Assembly (NCBI GenBank): GCA_930633525.1
Contig: CAKNFP010000001.1
Location: 784,001 to 848,000, forward strand
Origin: Hyphomicrobiales bacterium
GTDB lineage: Bacteria > Pseudomonadota > Alphaproteobacteria > Rhizobiales > Beijerinckiaceae
Length of the DNA stretch: 64,000 bases
Direction of reading: 5' to 3'
A model generated the notes under the pieces. That model searched no databases and was not told the DNA's origin. It was given only the letters and a program-made list of their open reading frames with translations. This document shows, piece by piece, positions 8,947-17,394 of the stretch. Made by a program: the position numbers and the translations under genes. Position 1 is the first letter of the stretch. Each line of letters starts with the position of its first letter.

Positions 8947-9742
8947 CCGTGAAACGTTGAATGCCGAGCAGGCGGTCGATCACCACGATCAGCAGGATGG
9001 TCACGCCGATCATGAGGGTCGACACGGCCGCGACCGAGGGATCGGGACTGAACTCGAGCTGGTTGTAGATCTGGATGGGGAGGGTCACGAGGTCAGGGGT
9101 GCGCAGGAAAAGCGCCACCACGGCTTCGTCGAAGGAGATGTTGAAGGCGAAGAAGGCGCCGGCGGCCAACCCTGGCAGGCACTGGGGCAACACGACGAAG
9201 ACAAGCCGCTGCCAGCGGCGTGCGCCCATGGTCGCGGCCGCCTCCTCCAGAAAGGGGTCGGACTCGGCGAGCACGGCGAGCGTCGTGCGCACCACATAGG
9301 GCAGGGCCACCACGGTGTGGCCGATCCACAGCGCGACGAAGGAAACCGGGCCGAAAGTGGCGCTCCACAGCATCAGGAGGCCGATCGCGAAGATGATGGT
9401 CGGCAGGATGAGCGGTGACAGGAATATGCCGGCGAGCAATGCCGCGCCCGGCAGGCGGCGGCGATGCAGCGTGATCGCGGCGCCCGCGCCGATGACGGTG
9501 GCGCAGATCGTCACGAGAACGGCGAGCTTCAGGCTGGTCCATGCCGCGCCGAGATAAGCACCTGACGTGAGGATGGCGCTGTACCACCTCAGACTGAAGC
9601 CGGTTGGGGGGAAGGCGATGAACTGGCTTTCCGAAACTGACACCCCCGCCACCACGACGAGCGGTGCCAGCACGAAGACGAGCGTCAGCACGACGAAGAG
9701 AAAGGCCGTGATGCGCACGGTGGTCGGGACGGCTCTAACCAT
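8939..9742 (-). CDS. Polyamine-type ABC transporter permease (PotC-like)
   Basis: The 267-residue protein has six hydrophobic segments and an EAA loop near residues 165-195 (FLEEAAATMGARRWQRL...LP), the site that docks onto the ATPase. It overlaps both neighbours by eight bases (9735-9742 with the upstream permease and 8939-8946 with the ATPase), a sign of translational coupling within one operon. Length and topology fit PotC. It forms half of the inner-membrane channel with the product of 9735-10655. Confidence 0.93.
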   Translation of the reverse strand: MVRAVPTTVRITAFLFVVLTLVFVLAPLVVVAGVSVSESQFIAFPPTGFSLRWYSAILTSGAYLGAAWTSLKLAVLVTICATVIGAGAAITLHRRRLPGAALLAGIFLSPLILPTIIFAIGLLMLWSATFGPVSFVALWIGHTVVALPYVVRTTLAVLAESDPFLEEAAATMGARRWQRLVFVVLPQCLPGLAAGAFFAFNISFDEAVVALFLRTPDLVTLPIQIYNQLEFSPDPSVAAVSTLMIGVTILLIVVIDRLLGIQRFTGA

Positions 9743-10655
9743 GCCGGCGCCCCGTCAGCTTGAGATAGGGCATGAGCACGAGAAACACGCCAATGAGCAG
9801 GATGACCGACTGCGCGGCCGCGAAGTTCCATTCCAGCGTCTTGGTCGCCGCCTCGTAGATCGAGCCGGCCACAACCGGCAGGCGCACGCCACCCAGCAAC
9901 GAGGGCGTGATGAAGGAACTGACCGACAGCGTAAAGACGAGTAGTGAGCCGGCGACGATGCCGGGCATCGCAAGCGGCAGGACAACGGTGCGCAGCGTCG
10001 CGAGGAAGCTGGCGCCCATGGTGCGCGCCGCCTCTTCCAGCCGCCGGTCGATCTTCATGACGACACCGAGCACGGAGAGCGTCATGAAGGGCAGGAGGAC
10101 CTGAACCATGCCGATGACGATCGCGCTCTCCGTCTGCATCAGGGTGAAGTTGCGATTGACGAAGCCGAGCTTCCAGAGCGTGAAGGGGATGAGGCCGCCG
10201 CGCCCGAGCAGCACCATCCAGCCGAAGGTGCGCACCACGACGCTCGTCATCAGCGGCAGGATGACGAGGATGATGAGCCAGAGCCTCAGGCGAGGGCCGA
10301 CATGCGCCATGACATAGGCAAGCGGAAAGCCGATGACCGCGGCAATGACGGTGATGAGAAGCGACAGGCGCAGGGTGCGCCAGACGATGCCGAGATAGTA
10401 GCTGTCGCCGAGAAAACGGGTGAAATGCTCAACCGTCAGTCCGCCGGTGGTGTTCTCGAGGCTCAGCAGCAGCATCTGCCCGATGGGCAGGATGAAGGCG
10501 AGGACGATGAGAAAGACACCCGGCGCGGATAAAGTCGCGTCCTCGGCGATACCGCCGAGGACGCGTGTCGACACGCCTTGAGGGGGGGAGGGGGGCGTGC
10601 CGACAACTCCGTTGTCTGTGGACGAACTCACGCGGCGGTCCACATTACTTTGCAA
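9735..10655 (-). CDS. Polyamine-type ABC transporter permease (PotB-like)
   Basis: The product has about 306 residues, a hydrophilic N-terminus of about 45 residues, six membrane segments and the EAA loop near residue 205 (RLEEAARTMGASFLATL...LP). The first codon given is a TTG that lies inside the end of the binding protein gene; a GTG at 10643, just after that gene's stop, is a reasonable alternative and would shorten the protein by four residues. The gene follows the binding protein directly and overlaps the next permease by eight bases. It is the second half of the transport channel. Confidence 0.9.
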   Translation of the reverse strand: MQSNVDRRVSSSTDNGVVGTPPSPPQGVSTRVLGGIAEDATLSAPGVFLIVLAFILPIGQMLLLSLENTTGGLTVEHFTRFLGDSYYLGIVWRTLRLSLLITVIAAVIGFPLAYVMAHVGPRLRLWLIILVILPLMTSVVVRTFGWMVLLGRGGLIPFTLWKLGFVNRNFTLMQTESAIVIGMVQVLLPFMTLSVLGVVMKIDRRLEEAARTMGASFLATLRTVVLPLAMPGIVAGSLLVFTLSVSSFITPSLLGGVRLPVVAGSIYEAATKTLEWNFAAAQSVILLIGVFLVLMPYLKLTGRRHG

Positions 10656-11703
10656 TCAACTTTTTCCAGCGCTCGATCAATGCGGCGCGGTTGGCATCGA
10701 CCGCGACGGGATCGAAGCGGACGAGGCCGGCGACCGCATCCGGCCCGTAGACCACTTCCTTAGACACTGTGTCGTCGAGCTTCGTGGCTTTATTGGTCGG
10801 TGAGTAGCGCAATTCCTGCGCCCAGCCGGCCTGGACTTCCGGAGACAGCGAGAAATCGATAAATTTCTTCGCGAGGTCCTGGTTCGGACGGTTCGCGACC
10901 AGATTAGCGGTGAGATAGACCGCCGGCGTTCCTTCCGCGCCCTGGACGAATTCGACCGGCAGCCCTGCCTTGCGCAGCGTATAGGCATAGTCCTGCGCGT
11001 AAGGCGCAATCCACGCATCGTTCTGCGCGAAGTTCTGCTGCATCTCCGGCGAGGTCGCGACGACAACGGCGCTGTCGAGCAAGGTCTTGACAGCATCAAA
11101 GCCAGGATCGGCCTTGGTGATCTCGCCGCCCTTGACCTTGTTGATCATCAGGAAGCCGAGGAGACCGTAGCTGTTCGAGAGGTCCGTCAGGACGATATGG
11201 TCCTTGTATTCCGCTTTCCAGAGGTCGGCCCATTTCTCCGGCTTCTTGGCCTTCTCCTTGTTATAGAGAAGGCCGATGGCGGCCACCGCATGGACAGGGC
11301 CTTCGCCGCGGGAAAGTCCCTCGACCGCGAAGGGATAGAGTTCCTTGGCGTTGGTGAGTTCGTCCGGCTTGATCGGGGCGATCAGGCCCTCACGCGCGGC
11401 GACGACTTCCTGGCCGCCGGAAAAATGGATGACATCGAACTGCGGCGCGGCCTTCTGGGCCCGCAGCTGCGCCAGGGCATCGGCCGAATAGGCGGTGATG
11501 ACCTGAACGTCGACGTCGTATTTCTTGGAGAACGGCTCGATGACGAGCTTGCGATGGATCTGCTCGTAGGCGCCGCCATAGGAGTTGATGACGAGCTTTT
11601 CGCGCGCCGCGGCCGGAGAGATCACGCCGCTGGCGGCCAGTGCCACGGTGAGGCCAAGGCCCGCATTCAGGACAACGCGTCTCGTCGCTGCAATCTTTGA
11701 CAT
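10645..11703 (-). CDS. Polyamine-type periplasmic substrate-binding protein (PotD-like)
   Basis: The 352-residue protein starts at the ATG at 11703, which has an AGAGGGG ribosome site; an upstream ATG in frame has no such site. A signal sequence with a basic start (MSKIAATRR) and hydrophobic core is cut after about residue 32 (SPAAA-RE). The mature part shows the PotD-like pattern: INSYGGAYEQ, FDVIHFSGGQEV and, later, WIAPYAQDYA and SPEVQAGWAQEL. It is exported to the periplasm and would hand its ligand to the downstream permeases. Two stem-loops lie in the 155-base leader between this gene and the DUF3830 gene. The ligand cannot be named. Confidence 0.92.
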   Translation of the reverse strand: MSKIAATRRVVLNAGLGLTVALAASGVISPAAAREKLVINSYGGAYEQIHRKLVIEPFSKKYDVDVQVITAYSADALAQLRAQKAAPQFDVIHFSGGQEVVAAREGLIAPIKPDELTNAKELYPFAVEGLSRGEGPVHAVAAIGLLYNKEKAKKPEKWADLWKAEYKDHIVLTDLSNSYGLLGFLMINKVKGGEITKADPGFDAVKTLLDSAVVVATSPEMQQNFAQNDAWIAPYAQDYAYTLRKAGLPVEFVQGAEGTPAVYLTANLVANRPNQDLAKKFIDFSLSPEVQAGWAQELRYSPTNKATKLDDTVSKEVVYGPDAVAGLVRFDPVAVDANRAALIERWKKLIAK

Positions 11704-11758
11704 CGTATAAATCCCCTCTCGTTTATCGTTCGGCAGAATGTGCATGGCGCGGAGCCAA

Positions 11759-11835
11759 CCCAACAGGAACAAGTCGCCCGTTGTTGGGACGCGAAGGACT
11801 TCAAATGGATCGGGAGCGAAATCTGGCCGCTCCCG
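11759..11835 (-). terminator. Two stem-loops in the leader of the binding protein gene
   Basis: Hairpin one is CGGGAGCG / CGCTCCCG at 11811-11835 (loop nine bases). Hairpin two is CCCAACA / TGTTGGG at 11759-11788. Neither has a T run on the leftward strand, so they look less like a full terminator than like stem-loops between genes that could protect the binding protein message or act in partial termination after the DUF3830 gene. Confidence 0.5.
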
Positions 11836-11858
11836 GCTTCCCCATACGATCGTCAGTA

Positions 11859-12338
11859 TCAGCCCTCGATGCGGCCGATCTCGACGGTCTTGATGCCTTC
11901 CACGCGGATGGAGCGGCAGGCCTCGGCAACGTCCTCAAGACCCTCGGTCATGCGGCCGAAGATGTTGCAGGGCGTCCAGCCGAGCGGCCCGAAAATGCGG
12001 CCGCCATTGTCGTAGAACATGCCGATTTCCCAGAATTCGTCGGTCAGGCCCTTCATGAGGTTGGGCGCCTGATAGAACCACAGGCACTCGCCCGCGATGG
12101 GGAAGCATGTCTGGTTCTCGGCGGGCACGCCGCGCGGATCGAAGTTCTGCGCTTCCTTCGGCAGGCCGGTCATGATCTCGGGGCCAGCGAACATGGCATG
12201 GGAAGCAGGCACGCGGATGGGCTTGGCAAGCGCGTTCCAGATCGTCTCGCAGGTCACCGGCGCATTGTCCCAATAGGGCTCGATGATGCCGCGGACATTC
12301 TTTTCAACAAAGCTCAGGTAAAAACGCTTAGATGCCAT
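11859..12338 (-). CDS. DUF3830-family protein (cyclophilin-like fold)
   Basis: The 159-residue product is recognised from the DUF3830 pattern APVTCETIWNALAKP near residue 24 and the glycine-rich middle HAMFAGPEIMTGLP. Members of this family are thought to have a cyclophilin-like barrel and often sit beside polyamine-type or amino-acid transport genes. Here it is the first gene ahead of a complete PotDBCA set. Start 12338 has GGGAG eight bases upstream. It has no signal peptide, so it is cytoplasmic. A catalytic role on the imported compound is plausible but not demonstrated for the family as far as I can judge. The family call is from memory of the motif, not from a search. Confidence 0.72.
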   Translation of the reverse strand: MASKRFYLSFVEKNVRGIIEPYWDNAPVTCETIWNALAKPIRVPASHAMFAGPEIMTGLPKEAQNFDPRGVPAENQTCFPIAGECLWFYQAPNLMKGLTDEFWEIGMFYDNGGRIFGPLGWTPCNIFGRMTEGLEDVAEACRSIRVEGIKTVEIGRIEG

Positions 12339-12451
12339 GAAACGGGCTCCCAGTATCACGACCGTGTCATTGCGGCGGCCGTAATCGTTAACTGGATACT
12401 AAAACTGCCCCCCGCCACGCCGGTTGTCCAATCGTCGTTCTCTATTCATGC

Positions 12452-12468
12452 GATAAAATAAATTTATC
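12452..12468. promoter_or_regulatory. AT-rich inverted repeat upstream of the DUF3830 gene
   Basis: GATAAA-N5-TTTATC is a clean dyad in an otherwise GC-rich region, 114 bases before the start of the DUF3830 gene and just after the end of the LysR gene. Its size and T...A ends fit a LysR-type box. It is a candidate target of the adjacent LysR regulator. Confidence 0.4.
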
Positions 12469-12481
12469 AAAAAAGCCGTGA

Positions 12482-13396
12482 TTAAACCCAGGCTTTCGCA
12501 GGATCGATCGACGCGCAGAAGTCGGAAGCGCTTTCTTTCGCAAGGGATACAACGCGTTCCATCAATACGGCGCCGGGTGCGGGGTGATAGTTGGCGATAA
12601 ACTGCATTGGTGGAAGAGGCTTCGCGACGTTCATATCAATGAGAAGCCCGGCTTCGATGTCCTTGGCGACGCACAAGGTGGGAACCGCCGCGACGCCGAA
12701 ACCGTCGATCGTCAGGCGGATCATCGTCGTCAGCGAATTCGAGAAAGACAGCTGCGAGGCCAGCACGCTCTCGTCCTGGAAATACGGCGCGATGGCGCGA
12801 TAGGGCGGCGTATGCCGCTGAAAGGTGATGAGCGGCATGGCGCCCAATTCGGCGACCGAATAGACGCGGCCGGCCTCGGCCAGCTTCGGGCTGGCAACCC
12901 AGGACAGGGAATAAGTACAGACGACGAAACTGCGATAACCCTCCTCCAGCACCGGATCGAGGCAGAAATTCAAGTCGATCTCGCCATCGCGCATGCCGGA
13001 GAGCAGATTGGTCGTGGTGTCGACGATGATGTCGATCTGGGCGCGCGGAAAGACATCACGCAGTTTTTGATAGAAGCTCGGCAGCCATGTCTGCACGATG
13101 GCATCAATTGCGCCGATGCGCAGCGTCACGGCGAATTGATCGGGGTCGGCGAAGCCAACCTTGAGGCGCTCGTAGTCGGCAAGCAGCTTCTCGATCACCG
13201 TCAGGGCGGCATGCCCGGCGGGCGTGAGGTGGAACTTGCGCCCTTCCCGTTCGATGAGGCGGACGCCAAGCTCTTGCTCGAGCGCTGCGATGCGCGAGGA
13301 GATGGCAGGCTGCGTCGTGTGTAGCTGATCGGCGGTACGCCCGAAGTGGCGTAGCCGCGAGAGCAGAACGAACGTCTCGAAATTGGCCAGTTTCAT
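12482..13396 (-). CDS. LysR-family transcriptional regulator
   Basis: The 304-residue protein has the LysR winged helix at residues 1-60 (FVLLSRLRHFGRTADQLHTT then QPAISSRIAALEQELGVRLI) and a co-inducer-binding domain from residue 90 to the end. It overlaps the upstream IclR gene by four bases (ATGA, 13393-13396), so both regulators are probably made from one message. The next gene downstream on the same strand is the DUF3830 gene and then a PotDBCA set, which it most likely controls. The effector is unknown. Confidence 0.93.
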   Translation of the reverse strand: MKLANFETFVLLSRLRHFGRTADQLHTTQPAISSRIAALEQELGVRLIEREGRKFHLTPAGHAALTVIEKLLADYERLKVGFADPDQFAVTLRIGAIDAIVQTWLPSFYQKLRDVFPRAQIDIIVDTTTNLLSGMRDGEIDLNFCLDPVLEEGYRSFVVCTYSLSWVASPKLAEAGRVYSVAELGAMPLITFQRHTPPYRAIAPYFQDESVLASQLSFSNSLTTMIRLTIDGFGVAAVPTLCVAKDIEAGLLIDMNVAKPLPPMQFIANYHPAPGAVLMERVVSLAKESASDFCASIDPAKAWV

Positions 13397-14172
13397 GGCG
13401 GCGGGTCACTCGTCCAATGCGGATCGCGCAGCTTGGTCCCAATGATGCTCGCATGGCGGAAGATGGCCTCGGCCATGCGCTTGCGGAGGTCTTCATCGGC
13501 CGCGGCAGACGGGTAGGACAGACAAAAACCCATGATCTCCCCGCGGCCGGGATCGGCGACAGCCGCCCCGACCGAGCCGATGCCGGGGGTCATGAGGCTC
13601 AGTGACTGCGATATGCGCGTGCGCCGGATCTCACTGACCTCAGCGAGTATCTGGTGCCCGCTGAACCCATGGCGCGTCTCATCAGGGGCCTGATACCGCA
13701 GCTGCGCCAGGATGTCGGCGTCGGGAGCGCGCGCCAGGATCGCGCGACCGATGATCGACTGGAAGGCTGGCCGGCGCTCCGAGACTGCCGCGATGTGCTG
13801 GAGCGGAAAGGACCCTTGCCGGGCGACCAGAAGAACGCGCTCGTCGCCGACGATGATGCCGGCGTGGCCCGTGAAGCCGAACTCCTCGACGAGGGCGATG
13901 ACGGCGTCCTCGACAAGGTCCATCAGGCCGTGCCGCGCCAGATAGGCGCGTGCGAGATCGAGCGTCAGACCGCCCGCCACATAGCTGCTGTCGCGGTCAT
14001 CGCGCTCCAGAAGATGAAAATCCGCGAGCGTACGCAGGAGACGGGATACCGACGCTTTCGGGATATCGAGCTCGCGACAAACCTCGCTGACGCGCAAGAT
14101 GGCGCGATCCTCGGCGATAAGTGACAAGATTTTCAGACCGTTCTCGAGCGAGCTCATGGCTGATCGTTCCAT
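13393..14172 (-). CDS. IclR-family transcriptional regulator
   Basis: The 259-residue product has the IclR N-terminal winged helix (SSLENGLKILSLIAEDRAIL then VSEVCRELDIPKASVSRLLR, residues 5-65) and the C-terminal effector-binding domain (FTGHAGIIVGDERVLLVARQ and GIGSVGAAVAD). Start is uncertain: the ATG at 14172 or one at 14157; neither has a strong ribosome site. The open frame reaches further upstream but that part overlaps the regulatory palindrome at 14247-14266. It is transcribed away from the deacylase gene at 14347 and is positioned to control both divergent transport operons and itself. Confidence 0.9.
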   Translation of the reverse strand: MERSAMSSLENGLKILSLIAEDRAILRVSEVCRELDIPKASVSRLLRTLADFHLLERDDRDSSYVAGGLTLDLARAYLARHGLMDLVEDAVIALVEEFGFTGHAGIIVGDERVLLVARQGSFPLQHIAAVSERRPAFQSIIGRAILARAPDADILAQLRYQAPDETRHGFSGHQILAEVSEIRRTRISQSLSLMTPGIGSVGAAVADPGRGEIMGFCLSYPSAAADEDLRKRMAEAIFRHASIIGTKLRDPHWTSDPPP

Positions 14173-14246
14173 TTGGACGAACGATGTTGACACATGTGAT
14201 ACATCGCGTTTTGATAGATCGTCAATCGAGGAGAGTCGGGGGCGCC

Positions 14247-14266
14247 ATTGGGATGCGCATCCCAAT
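14247..14266. promoter_or_regulatory. Perfect 20-base palindrome between divergent operons
   Basis: The half-site ATTGGGATGC is followed directly by its exact complement GCATCCCAAT, with no spacer. It lies 75 bases before the IclR start and 81 bases before the deacylase start. A perfect 20-base palindrome is rare by chance and sits where an operator for the neighbouring IclR (or LysR) protein would be expected. Confidence 0.65.
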
Positions 14267-14346
14267 AGCCTTGCAACCGCCCGGACTGGGCCTCGTGAAA
14301 TAACGGCATGATCAGGTGATTTCCTTTTTCAGGTGAGCAGGTCAGC

Positions 14347-15318
14347 ATGAGCACGGTGGTCGGTACAGCAATTGGCGAGCGTGGCAAGATCACGCGTGGG
14401 CATCTTGACCTTGGCGAATATCCCGATGGCGCGATCCGTTCGCCTGTTGTCATCGCATCTGGCGCCGAACCTGGGCCGGTATTGTGGCTGCAGGCCTGCA
14501 TCCACGGCCCGGAGGTTGTGGGTCCACTCGCTATCCAACGTTTTCTGAAGACTGTTGATCTCAGCCAGCTCAAGGGCACGGTCGCATGCCTGATGCTGGC
14601 CAATCCGCTCGGCTTCCGCGGCTACAACCGCCTCACGCCCCAGGACGGATACAATCTCAACCGCGTGTTCCCCGGTGATCCCGAGGGCCATTACAGCTAC
14701 CAGCTCGCGCACAAGCTGCTCGAGGTTTCGCTCGCCACGGGCGACGCGATGCTCGATCTGCATTCCGGTGGCGATCTCACCATCACCTGCCACTACACGC
14801 TGTTCCACAATGACGGCTCCGCGCAGGGTGCCGCCTCGGAGCGCCTCGCTTATGCGACGGGCACGCCAAACGTGTGGAATTCTCTGGAGCCCTCGCTCGC
14901 GGGCGCGCATTTCGCTGCCTACACCAAGCGCGGCAAGCCCGCGCTCATCGTCGAGAGCGGCGGCGGCGCCCGCGTGACGGAAGAGGACATCGCCCGTCTG
15001 ACCCAGGCGATCTTCGGTGTCCTGCAGGAAATGAAGATGCTGCCGGGCCAGCCGCCGAAGCTCGATCGCTATCGCCTCGGTGCCGATGCCATCCACATGA
15101 AGGCGACCCGCGGCGGACTTTTCCTGCCGTTCGTGGCTCCCGGCGACGATGTCGTGCGCGGCCAGCATATCGCCGATATCGTGGACCTCTATGGCGACGT
15201 GGTTCAGGCGGTGCACTGCCCGGTCGAGCGTGCCTGGGTTGGCTCCATCCGCCGCCCGCACATGCCGATCTACAACGGCGACCAGGTCTTCGAACTCGTA
15301 GGGACGCGCGAGGCCTGA
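14347..15318 (+). CDS. Succinylglutamate desuccinylase/aspartoacylase-family deacylase (M14-like)
   Basis: The 323-residue protein carries the zinc motif of the AstE/AspA family: HxxE in ACIHGPEVVG near residue 54 and the third histidine in LDLHSGGD near residue 138. A glutamate that may act as base is found near IVESGGGARVT at about residue 200. Enzymes of this family remove acyl groups from the nitrogen of small amino compounds. It is the first gene of the rightward unit and is followed 53 bases later by a PotD-like binding protein, so it may act on the imported compound or its product. It has no signal peptide and should be cytoplasmic. A second paralogue lies at 29531-30568. Confidence 0.88.
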   Translation: MSTVVGTAIGERGKITRGHLDLGEYPDGAIRSPVVIASGAEPGPVLWLQACIHGPEVVGPLAIQRFLKTVDLSQLKGTVACLMLANPLGFRGYNRLTPQDGYNLNRVFPGDPEGHYSYQLAHKLLEVSLATGDAMLDLHSGGDLTITCHYTLFHNDGSAQGAASERLAYATGTPNVWNSLEPSLAGAHFAAYTKRGKPALIVESGGGARVTEEDIARLTQAIFGVLQEMKMLPGQPPKLDRYRLGADAIHMKATRGGLFLPFVAPGDDVVRGQHIADIVDLYGDVVQAVHCPVERAWVGSIRRPHMPIYNGDQVFELVGTREA

Positions 15319-15370
15319 GCGCCGGAATGACGTCCAGAATATCCAACATAGAAAAACACAGGGGTTTGCA

Positions 15371-16414
15371 ATGAGTATGGATCAATTGGACCGTCGCGCG
15401 TTCATGGCGGCGCTCGCCGCCGTCGGTGCCGGCTCGCTGCTGCCGTCCTTCGCGCAGGCGCAGGATGCCAGCTTCAAGGGACGCCAGCTCCTGTCGTCGG
15501 GCTTTGGCGGGTCGACGATGGACATTATCCAGAAGGCGGCGTTCGATCCCTTCGATGCGGCCTCGGGCGCCAAGACCACCCAGGTGCCCATGCAGTCCGC
15601 GGCGGCGCTCGCGCGGATGAAGGCCGAGGCCGGCAATCCGCAGATCGACATGTACCAGTTCTCGGGCGGGCAGGAAGCCCAGGCCAAGAGCGAGGGGCTG
15701 ACCGAGCCGCTGAAGTCCGTTCCCAACCTCGCGAATATCCCCGACGGCCTGAAGGATCCGGATGGCCACTGGGTGACCTGGGCGGTCATCGCGGAAGGCA
15801 TCGTCTATAACAAGGAGAAGATCCCGACGCCGCCGACCAGCTACAAGGATTTCTTCAAGCCGGAATACAAGGGGCACATCGCTTTCCCCGCCATTACCAA
15901 CGGCTTCGGCATGGACTTCCTGGTCATGCTCGCGCGGACCTTCGGTGGCGGCGAGGACAATATCGATCCCGGCTTCGAGGCGATGGCGAAGCTGAAGAAC
16001 GAGACGATCTTCAAGGCGGCCTCCGATCTCCCCGGCCTCTTCGGCCAGGGCGATATCTGGATCATGCCTTATGACACCGGCAATGCCTTCAAGACGGCGC
16101 AGAGCGGCCTGCCGGTCGCCTTCGCGGCCCCGCAGGAAGGTAGCCCCGCGGTTCCGATCACCTCCTGCATCGCCAAGGGCGCCAAGAATGCCGACGTCGC
16201 CAACGGCGCCATCAACTATCTCCTGAAGCCGGAAGCACAGATCGCCATCGCCGAGGGCATGCGTTGGACAGCCTCCAACGTCAACACGAAGCTGCCGCCC
16301 GAACTCGCCAAGGACGTCCCGGACGTCAAGCAGCTCGCCCAGCTCGACCGTGCGAAGATCAACGCCAACCGCGCCGCCTGGACGGAGCGTTGGAACCGCG
16401 AGATTGCCCGGTGA
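15371..16414 (+). CDS. Polyamine-type periplasmic substrate-binding protein, Tat-like signal
   Basis: The 347-residue product opens with LDRRAFMAALAAVGAGSL, a twin-arginine-like signal cut after about AQA-QD at residue 31. The body matches the PotD-like group (FGGSTMDIIQ, IDMYQFSGGQEA, WIMPYDTGNAFK). The folded-export type signal differs from the ordinary signal of the paralogue at 10645-11703. The gene's TGA overlaps the GTG start of the permease at 16411. It would collect the ligand in the periplasm for the transporter 16411-19237. Confidence 0.9.
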   Translation: MSMDQLDRRAFMAALAAVGAGSLLPSFAQAQDASFKGRQLLSSGFGGSTMDIIQKAAFDPFDAASGAKTTQVPMQSAAALARMKAEAGNPQIDMYQFSGGQEAQAKSEGLTEPLKSVPNLANIPDGLKDPDGHWVTWAVIAEGIVYNKEKIPTPPTSYKDFFKPEYKGHIAFPAITNGFGMDFLVMLARTFGGGEDNIDPGFEAMAKLKNETIFKAASDLPGLFGQGDIWIMPYDTGNAFKTAQSGLPVAFAAPQEGSPAVPITSCIAKGAKNADVANGAINYLLKPEAQIAIAEGMRWTASNVNTKLPPELAKDVPDVKQLAQLDRAKINANRAAWTERWNREIAR

Positions 16415-17310
16415 CCGCGGCGCGCCCGGTCCTCGACGTGCCGGGCACGAATGGCGCGGCGGCCTCGTCGCCGCGCCTTATCCCTTACGTGCCCGTCCTT
16501 CTCTTCGCGCCGTGCTTCATCATTTACGCCATCCTGTTCATCTGGCCGCAGCTCTCGCTGCTGGCGACGAGCTTTGTCGATGGCAACCAGTGGTCGGTTG
16601 CGCATTATCAACGTTTCCTCGGTGACAGCTATTATTGGGAGTTGCTGGGGCGCACGCTGTTTCTCGGCGTGATAACGACGGTCATTACGCTCGTTCTCGG
16701 GCTGCCCGTGGCCTATCTCCTGGCGCGTATGCAATCCCGCTGGGCGGGTTTTCTCCTGGTCCTCACCACCTTTCCGCTGCTGGTCAGCGCCGTCGTGCGC
16801 TCTTTCGGCTGGATGGTGTTGTTCTTCCGGGACGGGCTTATCAGCAAGCTGGTCGTGGCGCTCGGGCTTGCCACGCCGCCGTTTCAGCTCATGTACACCA
16901 TGAGTGGCGTCGTCATCGCCCTGGCGCAGGTTCTGCTGCCGCTGATGGTGCTGACACTCTATGGTGTATTCCGCTCCATCGATCGCGACCTCGAGCTCGC
17001 GGCCATGAGCCTTGGCGCGAGGCCCTCGCTGGCGCTCTGGCTGGTGACTTTCCGTCTGGCGCGCGGCGGCATTCTGGCGGGATCGCTTCTCGTCTTCTCG
17101 CTCGCCATCAGCACCTTCGCCACGCCGAGCCTCGTCGGCGGCGCGCGGGCGCATGTGATGTCGACGGCAATCTACGAACAGACCATCGAGCTTCTGAACT
17201 GGCCCTTCGCGGCGGCGCTGTCGTCCATCCTGCTCGTTTTCGTGCTGGTGCTGGCGCTCGTTTATGGCCGGGTTCTGGAAGGGCGCGGACAGACGGAGGC
17301 GCGGTCATGA
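16411..17310 (+). CDS. Polyamine-type ABC transporter permease (PotB-like)
   Basis: The GTG at 16411 overlaps the binding protein stop and gives a 299-residue protein with a hydrophilic start, six membrane segments and an EAA loop near residue 190 (DLELAAMSLGARPSLAL...). The last 25 residues, ending EGRGQTEARS, are the source of a duplicated 74-base segment immediately downstream. Operon position and topology identify it as one half of the channel, pairing with the permease at 17381. Confidence 0.92.
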   Translation: MTAARPVLDVPGTNGAAASSPRLIPYVPVLLFAPCFIIYAILFIWPQLSLLATSFVDGNQWSVAHYQRFLGDSYYWELLGRTLFLGVITTVITLVLGLPVAYLLARMQSRWAGFLLVLTTFPLLVSAVVRSFGWMVLFFRDGLISKLVVALGLATPPFQLMYTMSGVVIALAQVLLPLMVLTLYGVFRSIDRDLELAAMSLGARPSLALWLVTFRLARGGILAGSLLVFSLAISTFATPSLVGGARAHVMSTAIYEQTIELLNWPFAAALSSILLVFVLVLALVYGRVLEGRGQTEARS

Positions 17311-17394
17311 CAATCGATCTGGCGCTGGCGCCTGTCTATGGCCGGGTTCTGGAAGAGCATGAGCAGATGGAGGCGCGGTCATGACCATCGATCT
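17247..17394 (+). repeat. 74-base tandem duplication across a gene junction
   Basis: Copy one is 17247-17320 and copy two 17321-17394, with a few substitutions. Each copy holds the end of the permease message (TATGGCCGGGTTCTGGAA...GAGGCGCGGTCATGA) and the ATG plus first codons of a following gene. The repeat is imperfect, so it is not an assembly slip of the last moment; it produces the extra small reading frame at 17307-17384. Confidence 0.9.
17307..17384 (+). CDS. 25-residue junction peptide created by duplication
   Basis: An ATG at 17307 overlaps the permease stop (ATGA) exactly as a coupled start would, and the frame ends at a TGA at 17382-17384 that overlaps the ATG of the next permease in the same way. 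The peptide starts MTIDLALAPVYGRVLEEHEQ and repeats the C-terminus of the permease upstream (LALVYGRVLEGRGQTEARS). It is probably a by-product of the 74-base duplication that keeps translational coupling intact; a function is not implied. Confidence 0.45.
   Translation: MTIDLALAPVYGRVLEEHEQMEARS

Noticed and set aside
15319..15370. Possible riboswitch ahead of the Tat-type binding protein
   Set aside because: The gap is only 52 bases and shows no conserved fold.
16216..17154. Long leftward open frame opposite the PotB-like permease
   Set aside because: Extremely polar composition and exact overlap with a real permease gene show it is antisense noise.
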